Made by a program: the position numbers and the translations under genes. From Brevibacillus parabrevis (GTDB taxonomy: Bacteria > Bacillota > Bacilli > Brevibacillales > Brevibacillaceae), in NCBI RefSeq assembly GCF_003710905.1, contig NZ_RHHV01000003.1, forward strand, positions 297,138 to 361,137: DNA of 64,000 bases, in the 5' to 3' direction. Positions 43,217 to 53,162 of this stretch are shown here, piece by piece. How positions within the stretch are numbered: position 1 is the stretch's first letter; each line of letters starts with the position of its first letter. The notes under the pieces were generated by a model that was not told where the DNA came from, searched no databases, and worked only from the letters and a program-made list of their open reading frames with translations.

Positions 43217-45787
43217 ATGAAAAAATCAATTCAAGTGACCGTCGCACTGGCGCTGCTGCTCACCGTCGCTCCTTTGGAAGTTAGGCAGGCACTCGCTGCT
43301 GCTCCTGCCTCCAATGACAGCTACCTGAGCAACCAGACGCACCTGAGTCAAATCAAAGCGGACAAGGCATGGTCAGTGGTGAACAGCAATCAGGCGATCA
43401 CGATTGCTGTACTCGATACAGGGGCCGATTACAATCACCCTGACTTGAAGGGGAATTTGCTCCCTGGTGTTAACCTGGTCAATCCGGGGAAAAGTGCGCA
43501 GGATGACAATGGGCATGGAACAGAAGTCATCGGGGTCCTCGGGGCAAAAGGAAACAACGGGATCGGCGTAGCCGGGGTGGTCTGGAACGCCAAAATTTTG
43601 CCCGTCAAAGTCTTGAACAAAAACGCATCTACTACGGATGTTGACATGATCGCCAAAGGAATCAACGCCGCCCTCGATCGGGGGGCAAAGGTCATTTTGA
43701 TGTCTTTTAGCAGCATGGCTTACTCCCGGGCTATGAAAAATGCGGTCGACCGCGCGGAACGAAACGGAGCGGTTCTGGTGGCGGCGAGCGGAAATGAGGC
43801 AAGCCGTGTCGCGTATCCGGCAGCGTACCCGACCGTAATTGCGGTGGGGGCGATAAACGGAAGAAACCAGGTCCTTTACCAGTCGAATACAGGGCCGGAG
43901 ATGAATCTGGTGGCACCGGGGCTTAATGTGTATACAACCAAGCTCGGCGGCAAATACGGTTCGGTTTCCGGAACATCTGTAGCGGCGCCTCAGGTAGCAG
44001 GCGCAGCTGCTCTCATTCTGGCTCGTCATCCCAAGCTGTCTGCCCTCGACGTCAGGCAGATGCTTTATCAGACGGCGACAGATATTGGCGAAGGCGGCTG
44101 GGATCGGCAAGCGGGCTACGGTCTTCTGGACGTAAACAAGGCAGTGCGCAGTGCGCTGTCCAGCGACTTTTTGGAGCCGAACAACGTTTTGGAGAGAGCC
44201 AAGGCGTTTCCGATCGAAGCGCAAGTCCGTGGCAATCTGGGGCCAAACGATACGGTTGACTGGTTCAAGATGGACGTTCCTTACGATGGAAAAGTAAGTC
44301 TCACCGCATCCGTAAACTCAGGCGTATCTTCAGCCATGTCAGCGACTTTTTATCCGGCAAATCGTCAGCCGGTCACTTACTATATCGGGAACGGGGATAC
44401 GATAACGGTTCCTGCAAAAGCTGGGCGAATGAATATCAAGCTGGTGAGAAACGGTGGAGTTAATGCGTTTACTTATGTGCTGACGAGCAAATTCACCATC
44501 AACCCGGATCGGAATGAACCGAACAATTCGATGGCTACGGCAAGGCCGCTGGTGGGCAACCAGATCAGCGTGACGGGCAATTTCCATGAGGAAGGGGATC
44601 AGGATTGGTTCTCCTACTATGTCCGCGAGTACGGGCATATGGACGTGACGGTCACACCTGATAACAAGCGGGTGGACTTGGTACTTGCCATCGGAAAGCA
44701 AGAGCCGGGAAAAAATACGGTCTGGGACCCGGTATACGATAACAGCGACAGGGATAATCCTTCCGAACGTGCAAGCAAGGACGTCTCGCCAGGAAAATAC
44801 TACATTCGCGTCAGCGAGTATCAGCAAAATGCAATGAACGGCGAATATCGCCTCGATCTCGCCTTTACCCCGTTGAAAAAAGATGGGAACGAGCCGAATA
44901 ATACGTATAGCAAAGCTGCTCCGCTTGCCAGTGGAGGAGTCATGTCAGGAACCATTCCGGCGTCGACAGATTCAGACTGGTTTCAATTTACATTGGATGC
45001 GGAATCGTACGTCACAGTTCGCGCTCCGTTCATCCCGGTAGCAAGCGGGTTTCACATTGCCCTTTACAATGAGAAAAACATGAACGTGGCGCTTGCTTCG
45101 ACAACCGAAGTGGCAGAGCGGTCAGACCAAGGCAGTGAAATTTTCGGCATACGCCTGCCTAAAGGGAAGTATTTCGTGCGCATGAGTAGCATCGTGCCTT
45201 TCAAGTACGATTCCTACCAATTGACGCTCAGCCCGCAGCCGCTCATTTCCGGCTATCGGGATATTTCTAACCACTGGGCGCGTGCGCAAATCGCCAAGCT
45301 CAGCGACAAAGGCATCATCAAAGGCTTCGACGACGCAACATTCAAGCCGGATCAGGCAGTGACCCGCGCCCAATTTGCGACCATGCTCGTTTCGACGATG
45401 CGTGTCACCGGCTCGAAAGTAGCCAGTATGTACACGGGCAAGGACGTCTTTTCCGATTTGCCAAAAAAGCACTGGGCGTACAACACCCTTGGGGTAGCTT
45501 ATCAGCTCGGAGTCTTGAAGGGGTATCCAAACAGTCAACTCAAGCCTGATCAGGCAGTAACGCGGGCCGAGATGGCCACCATGATCGCCAGGGCGAAAGG
45601 GGTAGCTGTGAATAGCCGCAGCGTGTCCTCTTATCGCGATGTTCCGGTTAACTATTGGGCATCGCCGGCGATCGAGGCTTTGACGCAAAAAAAGTGGCTG
45701 AACGGATATGGCAAGACCTTCAAGCCTCAGGGAACCGCTACGCGGGCCGAGGTTGTTGTATTGATCGCCAAATCGTACCAAGTATAA
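43217..45787 (+). CDS. S8 subtilase with PPC and SLH domains
   Basis: An 856-residue secreted, wall-anchored serine protease. Signal peptide to about residue 30; no long propeptide is evident. Peptidase S8 domain (about 35-320) with the triad Asp67 (AVLDTGADY), His100 (DNGHGTEVIG) and Ser254 (SGTSVAAPQVAGAAAL). Three pre-peptidase C-terminal type domains follow, each opened by an EPNN motif, and three SLH domains (about 675-856). ATG 43217 follows GGAAGGA (43201-43207); the frame is open from 43145 but lacks an SD there. It could process or turn over S-layer proteins. Confidence 0.93.
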   Translation: MKKSIQVTVALALLLTVAPLEVRQALAAAPASNDSYLSNQTHLSQIKADKAWSVVNSNQAITIAVLDTGADYNHPDLKGNLLPGVNLVNPGKSAQDDNGHGTEVIGVLGAKGNNGIGVAGVVWNAKILPVKVLNKNASTTDVDMIAKGINAALDRGAKVILMSFSSMAYSRAMKNAVDRAERNGAVLVAASGNEASRVAYPAAYPTVIAVGAINGRNQVLYQSNTGPEMNLVAPGLNVYTTKLGGKYGSVSGTSVAAPQVAGAAALILARHPKLSALDVRQMLYQTATDIGEGGWDRQAGYGLLDVNKAVRSALSSDFLEPNNVLERAKAFPIEAQVRGNLGPNDTVDWFKMDVPYDGKVSLTASVNSGVSSAMSATFYPANRQPVTYYIGNGDTITVPAKAGRMNIKLVRNGGVNAFTYVLTSKFTINPDRNEPNNSMATARPLVGNQISVTGNFHEEGDQDWFSYYVREYGHMDVTVTPDNKRVDLVLAIGKQEPGKNTVWDPVYDNSDRDNPSERASKDVSPGKYYIRVSEYQQNAMNGEYRLDLAFTPLKKDGNEPNNTYSKAAPLASGGVMSGTIPASTDSDWFQFTLDAESYVTVRAPFIPVASGFHIALYNEKNMNVALASTTEVAERSDQGSEIFGIRLPKGKYFVRMSSIVPFKYDSYQLTLSPQPLISGYRDISNHWARAQIAKLSDKGIIKGFDDATFKPDQAVTRAQFATMLVSTMRVTGSKVASMYTGKDVFSDLPKKHWAYNTLGVAYQLGVLKGYPNSQLKPDQAVTRAEMATMIARAKGVAVNSRSVSSYRDVPVNYWASPAIEALTQKKWLNGYGKTFKPQGTATRAEVVVLIAKSYQV

Positions 45788-45965
45788 AGAGGCTTGACCA
45801 GCTTGTGCAAAAGGCGCTGTCCATGCGCTACAGTCATCATCGCTCGCTTCCCGCAGGCGATTTCATCAACGTTTTGTACAGGCTGGCCTGCTTCGAACCG
45901 GAGTTGTGGGAAAAGTCTATTGACACCACCCCGAAAAACAATTATTCTATAATCCGTAATGGATA
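45788..45965 (+). other. Intergenic region upstream of the SAM riboswitch
   Basis: No gene is supportable. It carries the probable metK promoter: TTGACA (45920-45925), 17 nt, TATTCT (45943-45948); TATAAT at 45948-45953 overlaps, but is 22 nt from that -35. Confidence 0.55.
45920..45948 (+). promoter_or_regulatory. Sigma-A promoter of the SAM riboswitch-metK unit
   Basis: TTGACA, 17-nt spacer, TATTCT; transcription would start just before the riboswitch. Confidence 0.6.
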
Positions 45966-46066
45966 CTCTTATCCAGAGCAGGCGGAGGGACTGGCCCTAT
46001 GAAGCCCGGCAACCGACTAGAGCGGTGCTAACCAGCAGGACGGAAATCTGTTCTGGCCGATAAGAG
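45966..46066 (+). promoter_or_regulatory. SAM-I (S-box) riboswitch aptamer
   Basis: P1 is CTCTTATC (45966-45973) with GATAAGAG (46059-46066). Inside are the S-box core sequences CAGAGCAGGCGGAGGGACTG, GATGAAGCC-type element (CTATGAAGCCCGGCAACC) and the GGTGCTAACC segment of the pseudoknot/P3 region. SAM binding favours the downstream terminator and lowers metK expression. Confidence 0.97.
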
Positions 46067-46090
46067 GATGAAGGAAGCTAAAAGCGCTCA

Positions 46091-46128
46091 AACCTTTTCC
46101 TCCGAAAGATGGAAAAGGTTTTTTATTT
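46091..46128 (+). terminator. SAM riboswitch expression-platform terminator
   Basis: AACCTTTTCC / GGAAAAGGTT with T run. The P1 3' strand and the AAGGAAGC-rich segment just upstream can compete as antiterminator. Confidence 0.93.
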
Positions 46129-46198
46129 GCGTTTACGTCGATAAAATCCTGACTCGGCTACCAAACTATTTGTATGAGGTCAAAGGAGGTATTTTCTC

Positions 46199-47410
46199 AT
46201 GGCTTTGCAAAAAGGTCGTCGTCTGTTCACATCTGAGTCTGTAACCGAAGGACATCCGGATAAAATTTGTGACCAAATTTCCGACTCCATCCTGGACGCC
46301 ATCCTGTCCAAAGATCCAAACGCTCGCGTAGCGTGCGAAACTTCTGTAACGACAGGTCTGGTTCTCGTAGCGGGTGAGATCACAACCAACACTTATGTAG
46401 ACATTCAAAAGCTGGTTCGCGAAACCATTCGTGAAATCGGCTATGATCGCGCTAAGTTCGGCTTTGACGCTGACACTTGCGGTGTTATCACAGCAATCGG
46501 CGAGCAATCCGCTGACATTGCACTGGGTGTAGACCAAGCGCTGGAAGCGCGCGAAGGCAAAATGACTGACGCTGAGATCGAAGCGATTGGTGCAGGCGAC
46601 CAAGGTCTGATGTTCGGCTTTGCTTGCAACGAAACACCTGAGTTGATGCCATTGCCGATCAGCATGTCCCACCAACTGGCTCGTCGTTTGACCGAAGTTC
46701 GCAAAAACGGCACACTCGCTTACCTGCGTCCTGACGGTAAAACACAAGTAACGGTTGAGTACGATGGAGACAAGCCTGTTCGCATCGACACGATCGTTAT
46801 CTCTACTCAACACGCTCCTGAAACAACTTTGGAGCAAATCAAACAAGACCTGGTTGAGCATGTAATCAAACCAGTAGTTCCAGCTGAACTTCTGGATGCT
46901 GAAACCAAATACTTCATCAACCCAACTGGCCGTTTCGTTATCGGCGGACCACAAGGGGATGCTGGCTTGACTGGCCGCAAAATCATCGTAGACACTTACG
47001 GCGGATACGCTCGTCACGGCGGCGGCGCGTTCTCCGGTAAAGATCCGACAAAAGTAGACCGCTCCGGTGCTTATGCTGCTCGCTATGTTGCGAAAAACAT
47101 CGTGGCAGCTGGCTTGGCTGACAAGTGCGAAGTACAAGTAGCGTATGCGATTGGTGTAGCACAACCAGTATCCATCGCAGTTGATACTTTTGGTACAGGA
47201 ACTGTTTCCGAAGAAGATCTCGTGAAACTCGTTCGCAAACATTTCGACCTGCGTCCAGCTGGTATCATCAAACAGCTCGACCTGCGTCGTCCTATCTACA
47301 AACAAACAGCGGCTTACGGCCACTTCGGACGCAATGACCTGAATGTTCCTTGGGAGCAAACAGACAAAGCAGAAGTTCTGAAGCAAGAGGCTGCTCAACT
47401 GGCAAAATAA
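46199..47410 (+). CDS. metK: S-adenosylmethionine synthetase
   Basis: Makes SAM from methionine and ATP. The 403-residue protein shows [17 protein letters not shown] (His19), [15 protein letters not shown] and [20 protein letters not shown], the ATP- and phosphate-binding motifs of the family. AAAGGAGG precedes ATG 46199. It is controlled by the SAM-I riboswitch in its leader, a classic feedback loop. Codon usage is highly biased, as expected for strong expression. Monocistronic, with its own terminator. Confidence 0.98.
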   Translation: MALQKGRRLFTSESVTEGHPDKICDQISDSILDAILSKDPNARVACETSVTTGLVLVAGEITTNTYVDIQKLVRETIREIGYDRAKFGFDADTCGVITAIGEQSADIALGVDQALEAREGKMTDAEIEAIGAGDQGLMFGFACNETPELMPLPISMSHQLARRLTEVRKNGTLAYLRPDGKTQVTVEYDGDKPVRIDTIVISTQHAPETTLEQIKQDLVEHVIKPVVPAELLDAETKYFINPTGRFVIGGPQGDAGLTGRKIIVDTYGGYARHGGGAFSGKDPTKVDRSGAYAARYVAKNIVAAGLADKCEVQVAYAIGVAQPVSIAVDTFGTGTVSEEDLVKLVRKHFDLRPAGIIKQLDLRRPIYKQTAAYGHFGRNDLNVPWEQTDKAEVLKQEAAQLAK

Positions 47411-47421
47411 GCACGGCAAAG

Positions 47422-47454
47422 AAAGAGCCTGGTAAAAGCTACTGGGCTCTTTTT
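47422..47454 (+). terminator. Terminator after metK
   Basis: AAAGAGCCTGGTA pairs with TACTGGGCTCTTT with one T-T mismatch; T run follows. Confidence 0.85.
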
Positions 47455-47553
47455 GTTATGGGAAGAAATTTCCAATTATTGGTGAATCCTGATCAAAGGG
47501 AAAATGTAGGACTGTGTCGAATCTCCTAGTGAGGAAGTGAAGGAGGGGTTTCT

Positions 47554-48570
47554 TTGCCGAACAAAAGGCTCTTCCTGACAGTGTTTATCAGTTGTTTACT
47601 GTTGGTTGTGACGATATTGGGGCTTGGTGATTTGTACCAGTCAAAAAAGAATGCGCAAAAAGTGCAACCTTTTCCCCAAGTCGATACGTCTATAAGCATA
47701 AGCGAGACGGAAAACGCTGAGCCAAACGTCACGCGAAACGAAAAAGCAACGGTAAAGCCGCAAAAGTGGTATAACAATCAAGTCGTCGTCCTGACGTATC
47801 ATCATGTGACAGATGCTGCAGGCCAACGTTACGTGATTGCGCCCGAACAATTCGCAGAACATATGGCATTTTTGCACGAAAATGACCTGCATCCCATTAC
47901 GCTGGATGAGTTTTTGCGCTTTGTCGATACCGGGAGCTTGCCGACAGAAAATGCTGTCCTGATTACGTTTGATGATGGCTACGAAAGTTATTATACGAAG
48001 GCTTTTCCGATATTGCGTACATACGGCTACCCGTCAGTGAACTTCGTGATTGCAGGACGCTTGCGAGATGTAGCCGAACGAAAACGGGAGAACATGACGA
48101 CGCCACTCACGCGTCAACAAGTCATGGAAATGCTTCACTCTGGCTTGGCTGATATTGGTTCCCATACCTACAGCCTGCATGAAGAGGAAGCGCGGAATGA
48201 ATGGGGAGAGATGGGACCAGAGACTGCTCCCGTCTACTTGCAGGATGTAAAGCGATTAGAAAATGAAAAAGAATACAGGGATCGGCTCTATGTTGATTTC
48301 AGTATGTCTCGCGCAGGTTTGCACGGTTGGATGAGCAAGGACATTAAGGCGATTTCACTGCCTTTTGGCTACACGAATCCGATCGTTTTGGAAACAGCCC
48401 GACAAGCAGGGTATGAGTATGTGTTTACTTCTACGCCCGGTTTCGCCAAACGAGGGGTAGATCCTTTTGCCATCCCACGCAATGATGTGGGTCTGCGAGA
48501 CGTAGATGAGGTCAAACTCCAACAGCTGTTCACGAAAGCGAAAAAAGAGTTCGAAGGAGAGCAATCATGA
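47554..48570 (+). CDS. Polysaccharide deacetylase (NodB homology, IcaB/PgaB-like)
   Basis: A 338-residue secreted or membrane-anchored deacetylase, N-terminal hydrophobic segment at about 5-26. The NodB-type domain runs from about 75: VVLTYHHVTD, LITFDDGYESYY (metal-binding Asp pair) and DIGSHTYSLH (metal-binding His pair), then LPFGYTNP. This motif spacing suits the IcaB/PgaB branch acting on N-acetylglucosamine polymers. TTG 47554 follows GGAGGGG. Its stop overlaps degS by 4 nt (ATGA), so the deacetylase and the DegSU regulators are translationally linked. Confidence 0.88.
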   Translation: MPNKRLFLTVFISCLLLVVTILGLGDLYQSKKNAQKVQPFPQVDTSISISETENAEPNVTRNEKATVKPQKWYNNQVVVLTYHHVTDAAGQRYVIAPEQFAEHMAFLHENDLHPITLDEFLRFVDTGSLPTENAVLITFDDGYESYYTKAFPILRTYGYPSVNFVIAGRLRDVAERKRENMTTPLTRQQVMEMLHSGLADIGSHTYSLHEEEARNEWGEMGPETAPVYLQDVKRLENEKEYRDRLYVDFSMSRAGLHGWMSKDIKAISLPFGYTNPIVLETARQAGYEYVFTSTPGFAKRGVDPFAIPRNDVGLRDVDEVKLQQLFTKAKKEFEGEQS

Positions 48571-49709
48571 ACAAAGCGATCGACATCAGCGTGCTGGATG
48601 GGGTGATCAAGAGAACCATTGAAACAGTAGAAACAAGTAAAACGCAAATTTTTGATATAGCCGAAGATGCAAGACAACAAGGCAACTCGCTAAAGTTTGA
48701 TTTGCATGAGCTGAGGCAAGAAATTTCCAAAGTAATCCAAAAGGTCGATGCGTTGGAATTGGCCTATCGAAAGTCGCGCAACAGGCTTGTGCAGGTCAGC
48801 CGCAACTTTCACATGTACACGGAGGATGACATCCGTATCGCCTATGAAGAGGCGAGCCGCATCCAGGTGGAGCTTTCCATCTATCGCGAGCGGGAAAACA
48901 ACTTGAAGCGCCGGCGCAATGATCTGGAGCGGCAATTGCGTACATTGGAGGAAACGATTGTACGCGCCGAGAAGCTTGTATCCCAGATGGGCGTGGTGCT
49001 TGGCTACCTGACTGGCGACCTGAGCAAGATCGGGGAAGCGCTGGAATCGGCCAAGCAGCATCAACTGATGGGGTTGAAGATCATTCAGGCGCAGGAAGAA
49101 GAGCGCAAACGTGTCGCGCGCGAGATTCACGACGGTCCGGCTCAATCGATGGCAAACGTCGTCTTGCGCTCCGAAATCGTCGAGCGCATGTTGAAAAACG
49201 AACGTATTCTGGAAGCGCAAATGGAGCTTCACGAGCTGAAAGAAATGGTTCGGTTAAGTTTGGCTGATGTAAGACGGATCATTTTTGACCTTCGTCCGAT
49301 GGCTTTGGACGACCTCGGCTTGGTTCCCACTTTGCAAAAATACATTCAGACGTGCGAAGAACGTATCCGGGCTTCGATTGATCTGGTAGTATTTGGTGTG
49401 GAGCCACCGCTGCGCAGTTCCGTCAAGGCTGCAATCTTCCGGCTTGTTCAGGAGTGCCTGAACAACGTGGAGAAGCATGCAGGAGCTTCTTCGGTACAAG
49501 TGAAGCTTGAGTTTCTTCAGGAGTCGCTGAGTCTCGTCGTCAAAGACGATGGCGTTGGATTCGATCTGGAGAAGCGCATGGCAAACGGAAATTCCTTTGG
49601 ACTGTTGGGAATGCGCGAGCGTGTGCAGCTGCTGGAAGGCAATGTGGACCTGCAATCAGCTCCGGGTGAGGGAACAAAGGTTATTTTCCAAATACCGTTA
49701 AAAATATGA
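48567..49709 (+). CDS. degS: Sensor histidine kinase DegS
   Basis: Cytoplasmic kinase of the DegS-DegU system controlling exoenzymes, competence and motility. 380 residues: N-terminal coiled-coil sensor (about 1-160), dimerisation/phosphoacceptor helix with REIHDGPAQSM (His188; His189 in B. subtilis), LADVRRIIFDLRPMALDDLG, and an HATPase_c domain (LVQECLNNVEKHAGA, KDDGVGFD, GLLGMRERV). No membrane segment, as in Bacillus. degU starts 36 nt downstream. Confidence 0.96.
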   Translation: MNKAIDISVLDGVIKRTIETVETSKTQIFDIAEDARQQGNSLKFDLHELRQEISKVIQKVDALELAYRKSRNRLVQVSRNFHMYTEDDIRIAYEEASRIQVELSIYRERENNLKRRRNDLERQLRTLEETIVRAEKLVSQMGVVLGYLTGDLSKIGEALESAKQHQLMGLKIIQAQEEERKRVAREIHDGPAQSMANVVLRSEIVERMLKNERILEAQMELHELKEMVRLSLADVRRIIFDLRPMALDDLGLVPTLQKYIQTCEERIRASIDLVVFGVEPPLRSSVKAAIFRLVQECLNNVEKHAGASSVQVKLEFLQESLSLVVKDDGVGFDLEKRMANGNSFGLLGMRERVQLLEGNVDLQSAPGEGTKVIFQIPLKI

Positions 49710-49744
49710 ACCGATACAGAATTATGTACACAGGGGGATGAAAC

Positions 49745-50452
49745 ATGGATAAAAGACAGCAAGAGCTCCGCATCGTGATTGTGGACGACCACCAATTGTT
49801 CCGTGAAGGAGTCAAGCGCATTTTGGAAATGGAAGATGACTTCAAGGTCGTCGGAGAAGGAGCGGACGGCGGAGAGGCTGCTTTGCTCGCCGAAGAGCAC
49901 AAGCCGGATGTTTTGTTGATGGATATCAATATGCCAAACATCAATGGCGTCTCTGCTGCGGAAAATGTAATTTCTGTGAGTCCCTCTACGCGAGTGATCA
50001 TGCTTTCTATTCACGATGATGAAGGATACGTTTACCGCACGTTGCGTTCCGGTGCATCGGGCTATTTGCTCAAAGAAATGGGCACCAGCGATCTGGTGGA
50101 TGCCGTGCGCGTCGTAGCAAGCGGCGGCGCTTACATCCATCCGAAGGTAACGGGCAAGCTGATCGAGGAGTTCCGTCGTCTCAGCGAGCATGAAGGCAGC
50201 ACAGAGCGCAGCTTCTCCGTGGATGATTCGCAAACGATCGATCCAAAAGTGATCGAGTCCCTGACTCGCCGCGAGCGGGAAGTGCTTCAACTGATGGCTG
50301 AAGGAAAGAGCAACCGGGCGATCGGAGAATTTTTGTTCATCAGTGAGAAAACTGTGAAAAATCACGTCAGCAGCATTTTGCAAAAGCTGAACGTTCAAGA
50401 CCGCACGCAAGCGGTTGTCATCTCGATCAAAAACGGATGGGTAAAACTGTAG
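49745..50452 (+). CDS. degU: Response regulator DegU
   Basis: DNA-binding regulator phosphorylated by DegS. 235 residues: receiver domain with Asp60 in LLMDINMPN as phosphoacceptor and acidic pair VDDHQLF, and a LuxR-type HTH at about 170-232 ([37 protein letters not shown]). GGGGGATGAA precedes ATG 49745. Order degS-degU-comF is as in B. subtilis, where DegU primes competence and controls comF-adjacent genes. Confidence 0.97.
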   Translation: MDKRQQELRIVIVDDHQLFREGVKRILEMEDDFKVVGEGADGGEAALLAEEHKPDVLLMDINMPNINGVSAAENVISVSPSTRVIMLSIHDDEGYVYRTLRSGASGYLLKEMGTSDLVDAVRVVASGGAYIHPKVTGKLIEEFRRLSEHEGSTERSFSVDDSQTIDPKVIESLTRREREVLQLMAEGKSNRAIGEFLFISEKTVKNHVSSILQKLNVQDRTQAVVISIKNGWVKL

Positions 50453-50525
50453 AATCCGTATGAGCGTCCAGTTGGCACCCTGTTCAAGCTGTTCGGCATA
50501 CCTTTGTATAGGAGGGGGTATGACC

Positions 50526-50897
50526 GTGATGGAAGAACTGGTTGTATGGCTACTGGCGGCATTTGGCTTCTCCTCATTGCTGGTGATGATCGCTGATCGA
50601 TGGGCCAGTCGAATGGACAGCTTGACAGAGCTTTCGCACGAGCATTACCGCTTGTTGGTGCACAATTCGGAGCAGGTGCTGGAGCGGGCGGTCAGAAGTT
50701 TGCTGTTTCGCTCCGAATGGAGTGGCAAGCCTGTCCGGATTACTTTGATAGATGAAGGATCTACCGATGATACATCCCGGATGCTATCGATTTTGACTCG
50801 CGAGCCGTACTGCTGTGGGGTGCCTGTAGCTGACAGCCAAGCCGAGTTGGTGGGAGCTATTGTAGTTGATCTGCGGAACAAGCAAGAAGGAGCCTGA
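50526..50897 (+). CDS. Small membrane-anchored protein of unknown function
   Basis: A 123-residue protein with one N-terminal membrane segment (about 5-22) and a soluble domain containing VRITLIDEGSTDDTSRMLSI, which resembles the nucleotide-sugar loop of GT2 enzymes but lacks the rest of that fold. No family is recognised. GTG 50526 or ATG 50529 fits GGAGGGGG (50511-50518); ATG 50520 is too close. It lies between degU and comFA and ends with its own terminator. Confidence 0.6.
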   Translation: MMEELVVWLLAAFGFSSLLVMIADRWASRMDSLTELSHEHYRLLVHNSEQVLERAVRSLLFRSEWSGKPVRITLIDEGSTDDTSRMLSILTREPYCCGVPVADSQAELVGAIVVDLRNKQEGA

Positions 50898-50932
50898 TGT
50901 TTTTGTTTTCAGGCATATGGATGAACGAAAAG

Positions 50933-50961
50933 GACTGTCGAGGACATCGGCAGTCTTTTTT
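50933..50961 (+). terminator. Terminator before comFA
   Basis: GACTGTCG / CGGCAGTC stem and a run of T. Confidence 0.82.
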
Positions 50962-51128
50962 GTGTTTGTGTGAAAAATGTCTCGGTCCTTTTCCTGACAG
51001 TCGATGGGGCTGCTTGCGGTCAGCGAGACGGTGATGCTGCGGTTTTGCTCGTGAAAAAGATTTGCTGACCCGTCTTGTCTTTTTGCAAACTGATGGTAAG
51101 AGGACAGGTGGAGAGCGGGGGAAGGCAC

Positions 51129-53162
51129 ATGCGCGAGTTTTTGCTGTACATCAAATCGGGCACAGAAGCAGTGTCGTCGGTTCAGACGTACGTGACACCG
51201 AGCTTTTCTGTCGACCAATCTTTTTGGCAGGAGCGAGAGAGCTGCATTCTGCACGTCATCGGCAAGACGTCATCGCTCGCTTTGGCCTTTTCCTTGCGGG
51301 AGCAAATAAACGAATGCATACGCAAGCGACTGCCAGAGCGGCAAAAGCTGACGGATGGAGTGGTCGCTGAGCTGCGGCATTTGGCTGTGGGGAAGGTTCG
51401 GGAGGCGAGTGTGCTGTATGGGCGGGAAATGACCGACAGGGAGCGGGATGACAATCAAGCTTCCTGGTCCAGTGCGTTCGCTTGCATGAGGCAGCCGCCA
51501 AAAGACTGGTTTGCATGGAAGGTTGTAGAGTTCAGATGCGAAGTGCATGCTTGTCAAAAGGATGCTGAATCAGCAGGAGGGTACAAGATTTTCTCGCGTC
51601 ATTCATTGCTTCGAAGAACTTCGCTCACAGCGGATGGAGCGAGCGCAAGCGTTCTCGGCAAACTGCTGGATGGACGAGCGCTTCTCTGGGAAGAGATCGA
51701 GACGCTTTTGTGCAAGCGAGGGGTAGAAGTTGGCGATTTGGCAGCTGTGCTGCATGAAGGAGTCCTCGCTGGCAAAGTGCAGTGGCTTCCAGGAGTGCGC
51801 ATGGGAGTCGTCAGCAATTGGCGGCGCAAGCGACTGGTGCTTTTCTGTGAGCGATGCGGCAGCGAGGACAGAGCGTTGCAGCTGATATACTGCCATTCGT
51901 GTGAGCAAGGCTGCGCCTACTGCACGATATGCCTGGGAATGGGCAGGAGCAAGTGCTGCACGCCGTATATGTTGATTGCGTCAAGTGCCTCAGCCGACAT
52001 TGGGAGAGAAAAAGGAATGGGGCAGCCGGCCAGGCTGGAGTGGACAGGGCGCTACTCGCAAGATCAGGCGAGAGCTGCCGAACGCGCTCGGCGGTTCGTA
52101 GCGGGCTCACATCCGGGGCGGTCGGAGTTTTTGATTTGGGCAGTGTGCGGGGCTGGGAAAACCGAGCTGCTCTTTCCTTCTGTCGCTGAGGCACTTTCGT
52201 CGGGAGGGCGTGTATTGATCGCTACTCCGCGAAAAGACGTAGTGCTGGAGCTGGCTCCGCGTATTCGGCGAGTGTTTCCCGAAGCGCGTGTAATTGCTGT
52301 CCATGGCGCCAGTGCCGAGAAATGGGAAGAGAGCGATATCACGATTGCAACGACCCATCAAGTCATGCGCTATCATCGCCGCTTCCTGCTGGTTGTACTC
52401 GACGAGGCCGATGCTTTTCCTTATCACAACAATCCTGTGCTTTATCGGGCGCTGGCGAGAGCCGCACACGAGACGGGCAAGCTGCTCTATTTGAGCGCGA
52501 CTCCCCCGCTCTATTTGCAAAAACGGCTCGTTTCAAACGATCGTTCAAAATCAGCAAGTTCCGCGGCATTGCCGCTTGCTTCAGCCACTCATGTGCTTTT
52601 ACCCGGTCGCTACCACGGCAAGCCGTTGCCTGTGCCTGAGATTCTCACGATCAAAGGGTTGCACAAGCGCGTTCGGACGAATCGGGCGGTGCCGCAGATG
52701 ACGAATGCAGTCAAGCGTTCACTGGATGCCGAGCGGCAAGTTTTCGTCTTCGTTCCCCGCATTGACGACGTGGACGTGGTGCTTGCCTATTTGCAAAAGG
52801 CGATGCCGGATCGGTCGGAACAGATGGCGGGCGTTCACGCCTCCGACCCGTTGCGCGAGGAAAAGGTGCTCGCTTTTCGCAACAGCCGCTATACGCTCAT
52901 GGTGACAACCACGATTCTGGAACGCGGGGTCACCATTCCGAAGAGCGATGTGCTTGTCGTAGGAGCGGAGGCGCCCGTCTTCGATGAAGCCTCTTTGGTG
53001 CAAATTGCGGGGCGCGTGGGCAGATCGTTCGATGACACGGCAGGCTCTGTGCTTTTCTTGCAGGCTGAGCGCGCTGCGGCCACGAAGCTGGCAGTCAGGC
53101 AAATCAGCCGGATGAATCAATTGGCGAAAAAGCTTGCGGAAGCTGGGGGGGATAATGCGTGA
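51129..53162 (+). CDS. comFA: Competence helicase ComFA
   Basis: Membrane-associated DEAD-box-type ATPase that helps pull single-stranded DNA into the cell. About 678 residues: a long N-terminal region (1-235), a four-cysteine zinc-finger region with several Cys pairs (about 238-275: FCERCG, YCHSC, CAYCTIC), Walker A GAGKTE (about 340), DEAD-type LDEADAFPY (about 422), SATPP, and the C-terminal helicase motif QIAGRVGRS. B. subtilis ComFA is about 460 residues; the extra length is N-terminal. ATG 51129 follows GGGGGAAGG. The stop overlaps comFC. Confidence 0.92.
   Translation: MREFLLYIKSGTEAVSSVQTYVTPSFSVDQSFWQERESCILHVIGKTSSLALAFSLREQINECIRKRLPERQKLTDGVVAELRHLAVGKVREASVLYGREMTDRERDDNQASWSSAFACMRQPPKDWFAWKVVEFRCEVHACQKDAESAGGYKIFSRHSLLRRTSLTADGASASVLGKLLDGRALLWEEIETLLCKRGVEVGDLAAVLHEGVLAGKVQWLPGVRMGVVSNWRRKRLVLFCERCGSEDRALQLIYCHSCEQGCAYCTICLGMGRSKCCTPYMLIASSASADIGREKGMGQPARLEWTGRYSQDQARAAERARRFVAGSHPGRSEFLIWAVCGAGKTELLFPSVAEALSSGGRVLIATPRKDVVLELAPRIRRVFPEARVIAVHGASAEKWEESDITIATTHQVMRYHRRFLLVVLDEADAFPYHNNPVLYRALARAAHETGKLLYLSATPPLYLQKRLVSNDRSKSASSAALPLASATHVLLPGRYHGKPLPVPEILTIKGLHKRVRTNRAVPQMTNAVKRSLDAERQVFVFVPRIDDVDVVLAYLQKAMPDRSEQMAGVHASDPLREEKVLAFRNSRYTLMVTTTILERGVTIPKSDVLVVGAEAPVFDEASLVQIAGRVGRSFDDTAGSVLFLQAERAAATKLAVRQISRMNQLAKKLAEAGGDNA

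Noticed and set aside
45948..45953. TATAAT as the metK -10 box paired with TTGACA 45920
   Set aside because: Spacing is 22 nt; TATTCT at 45943 gives the standard 17 nt, though TATAAT could work with another -35.
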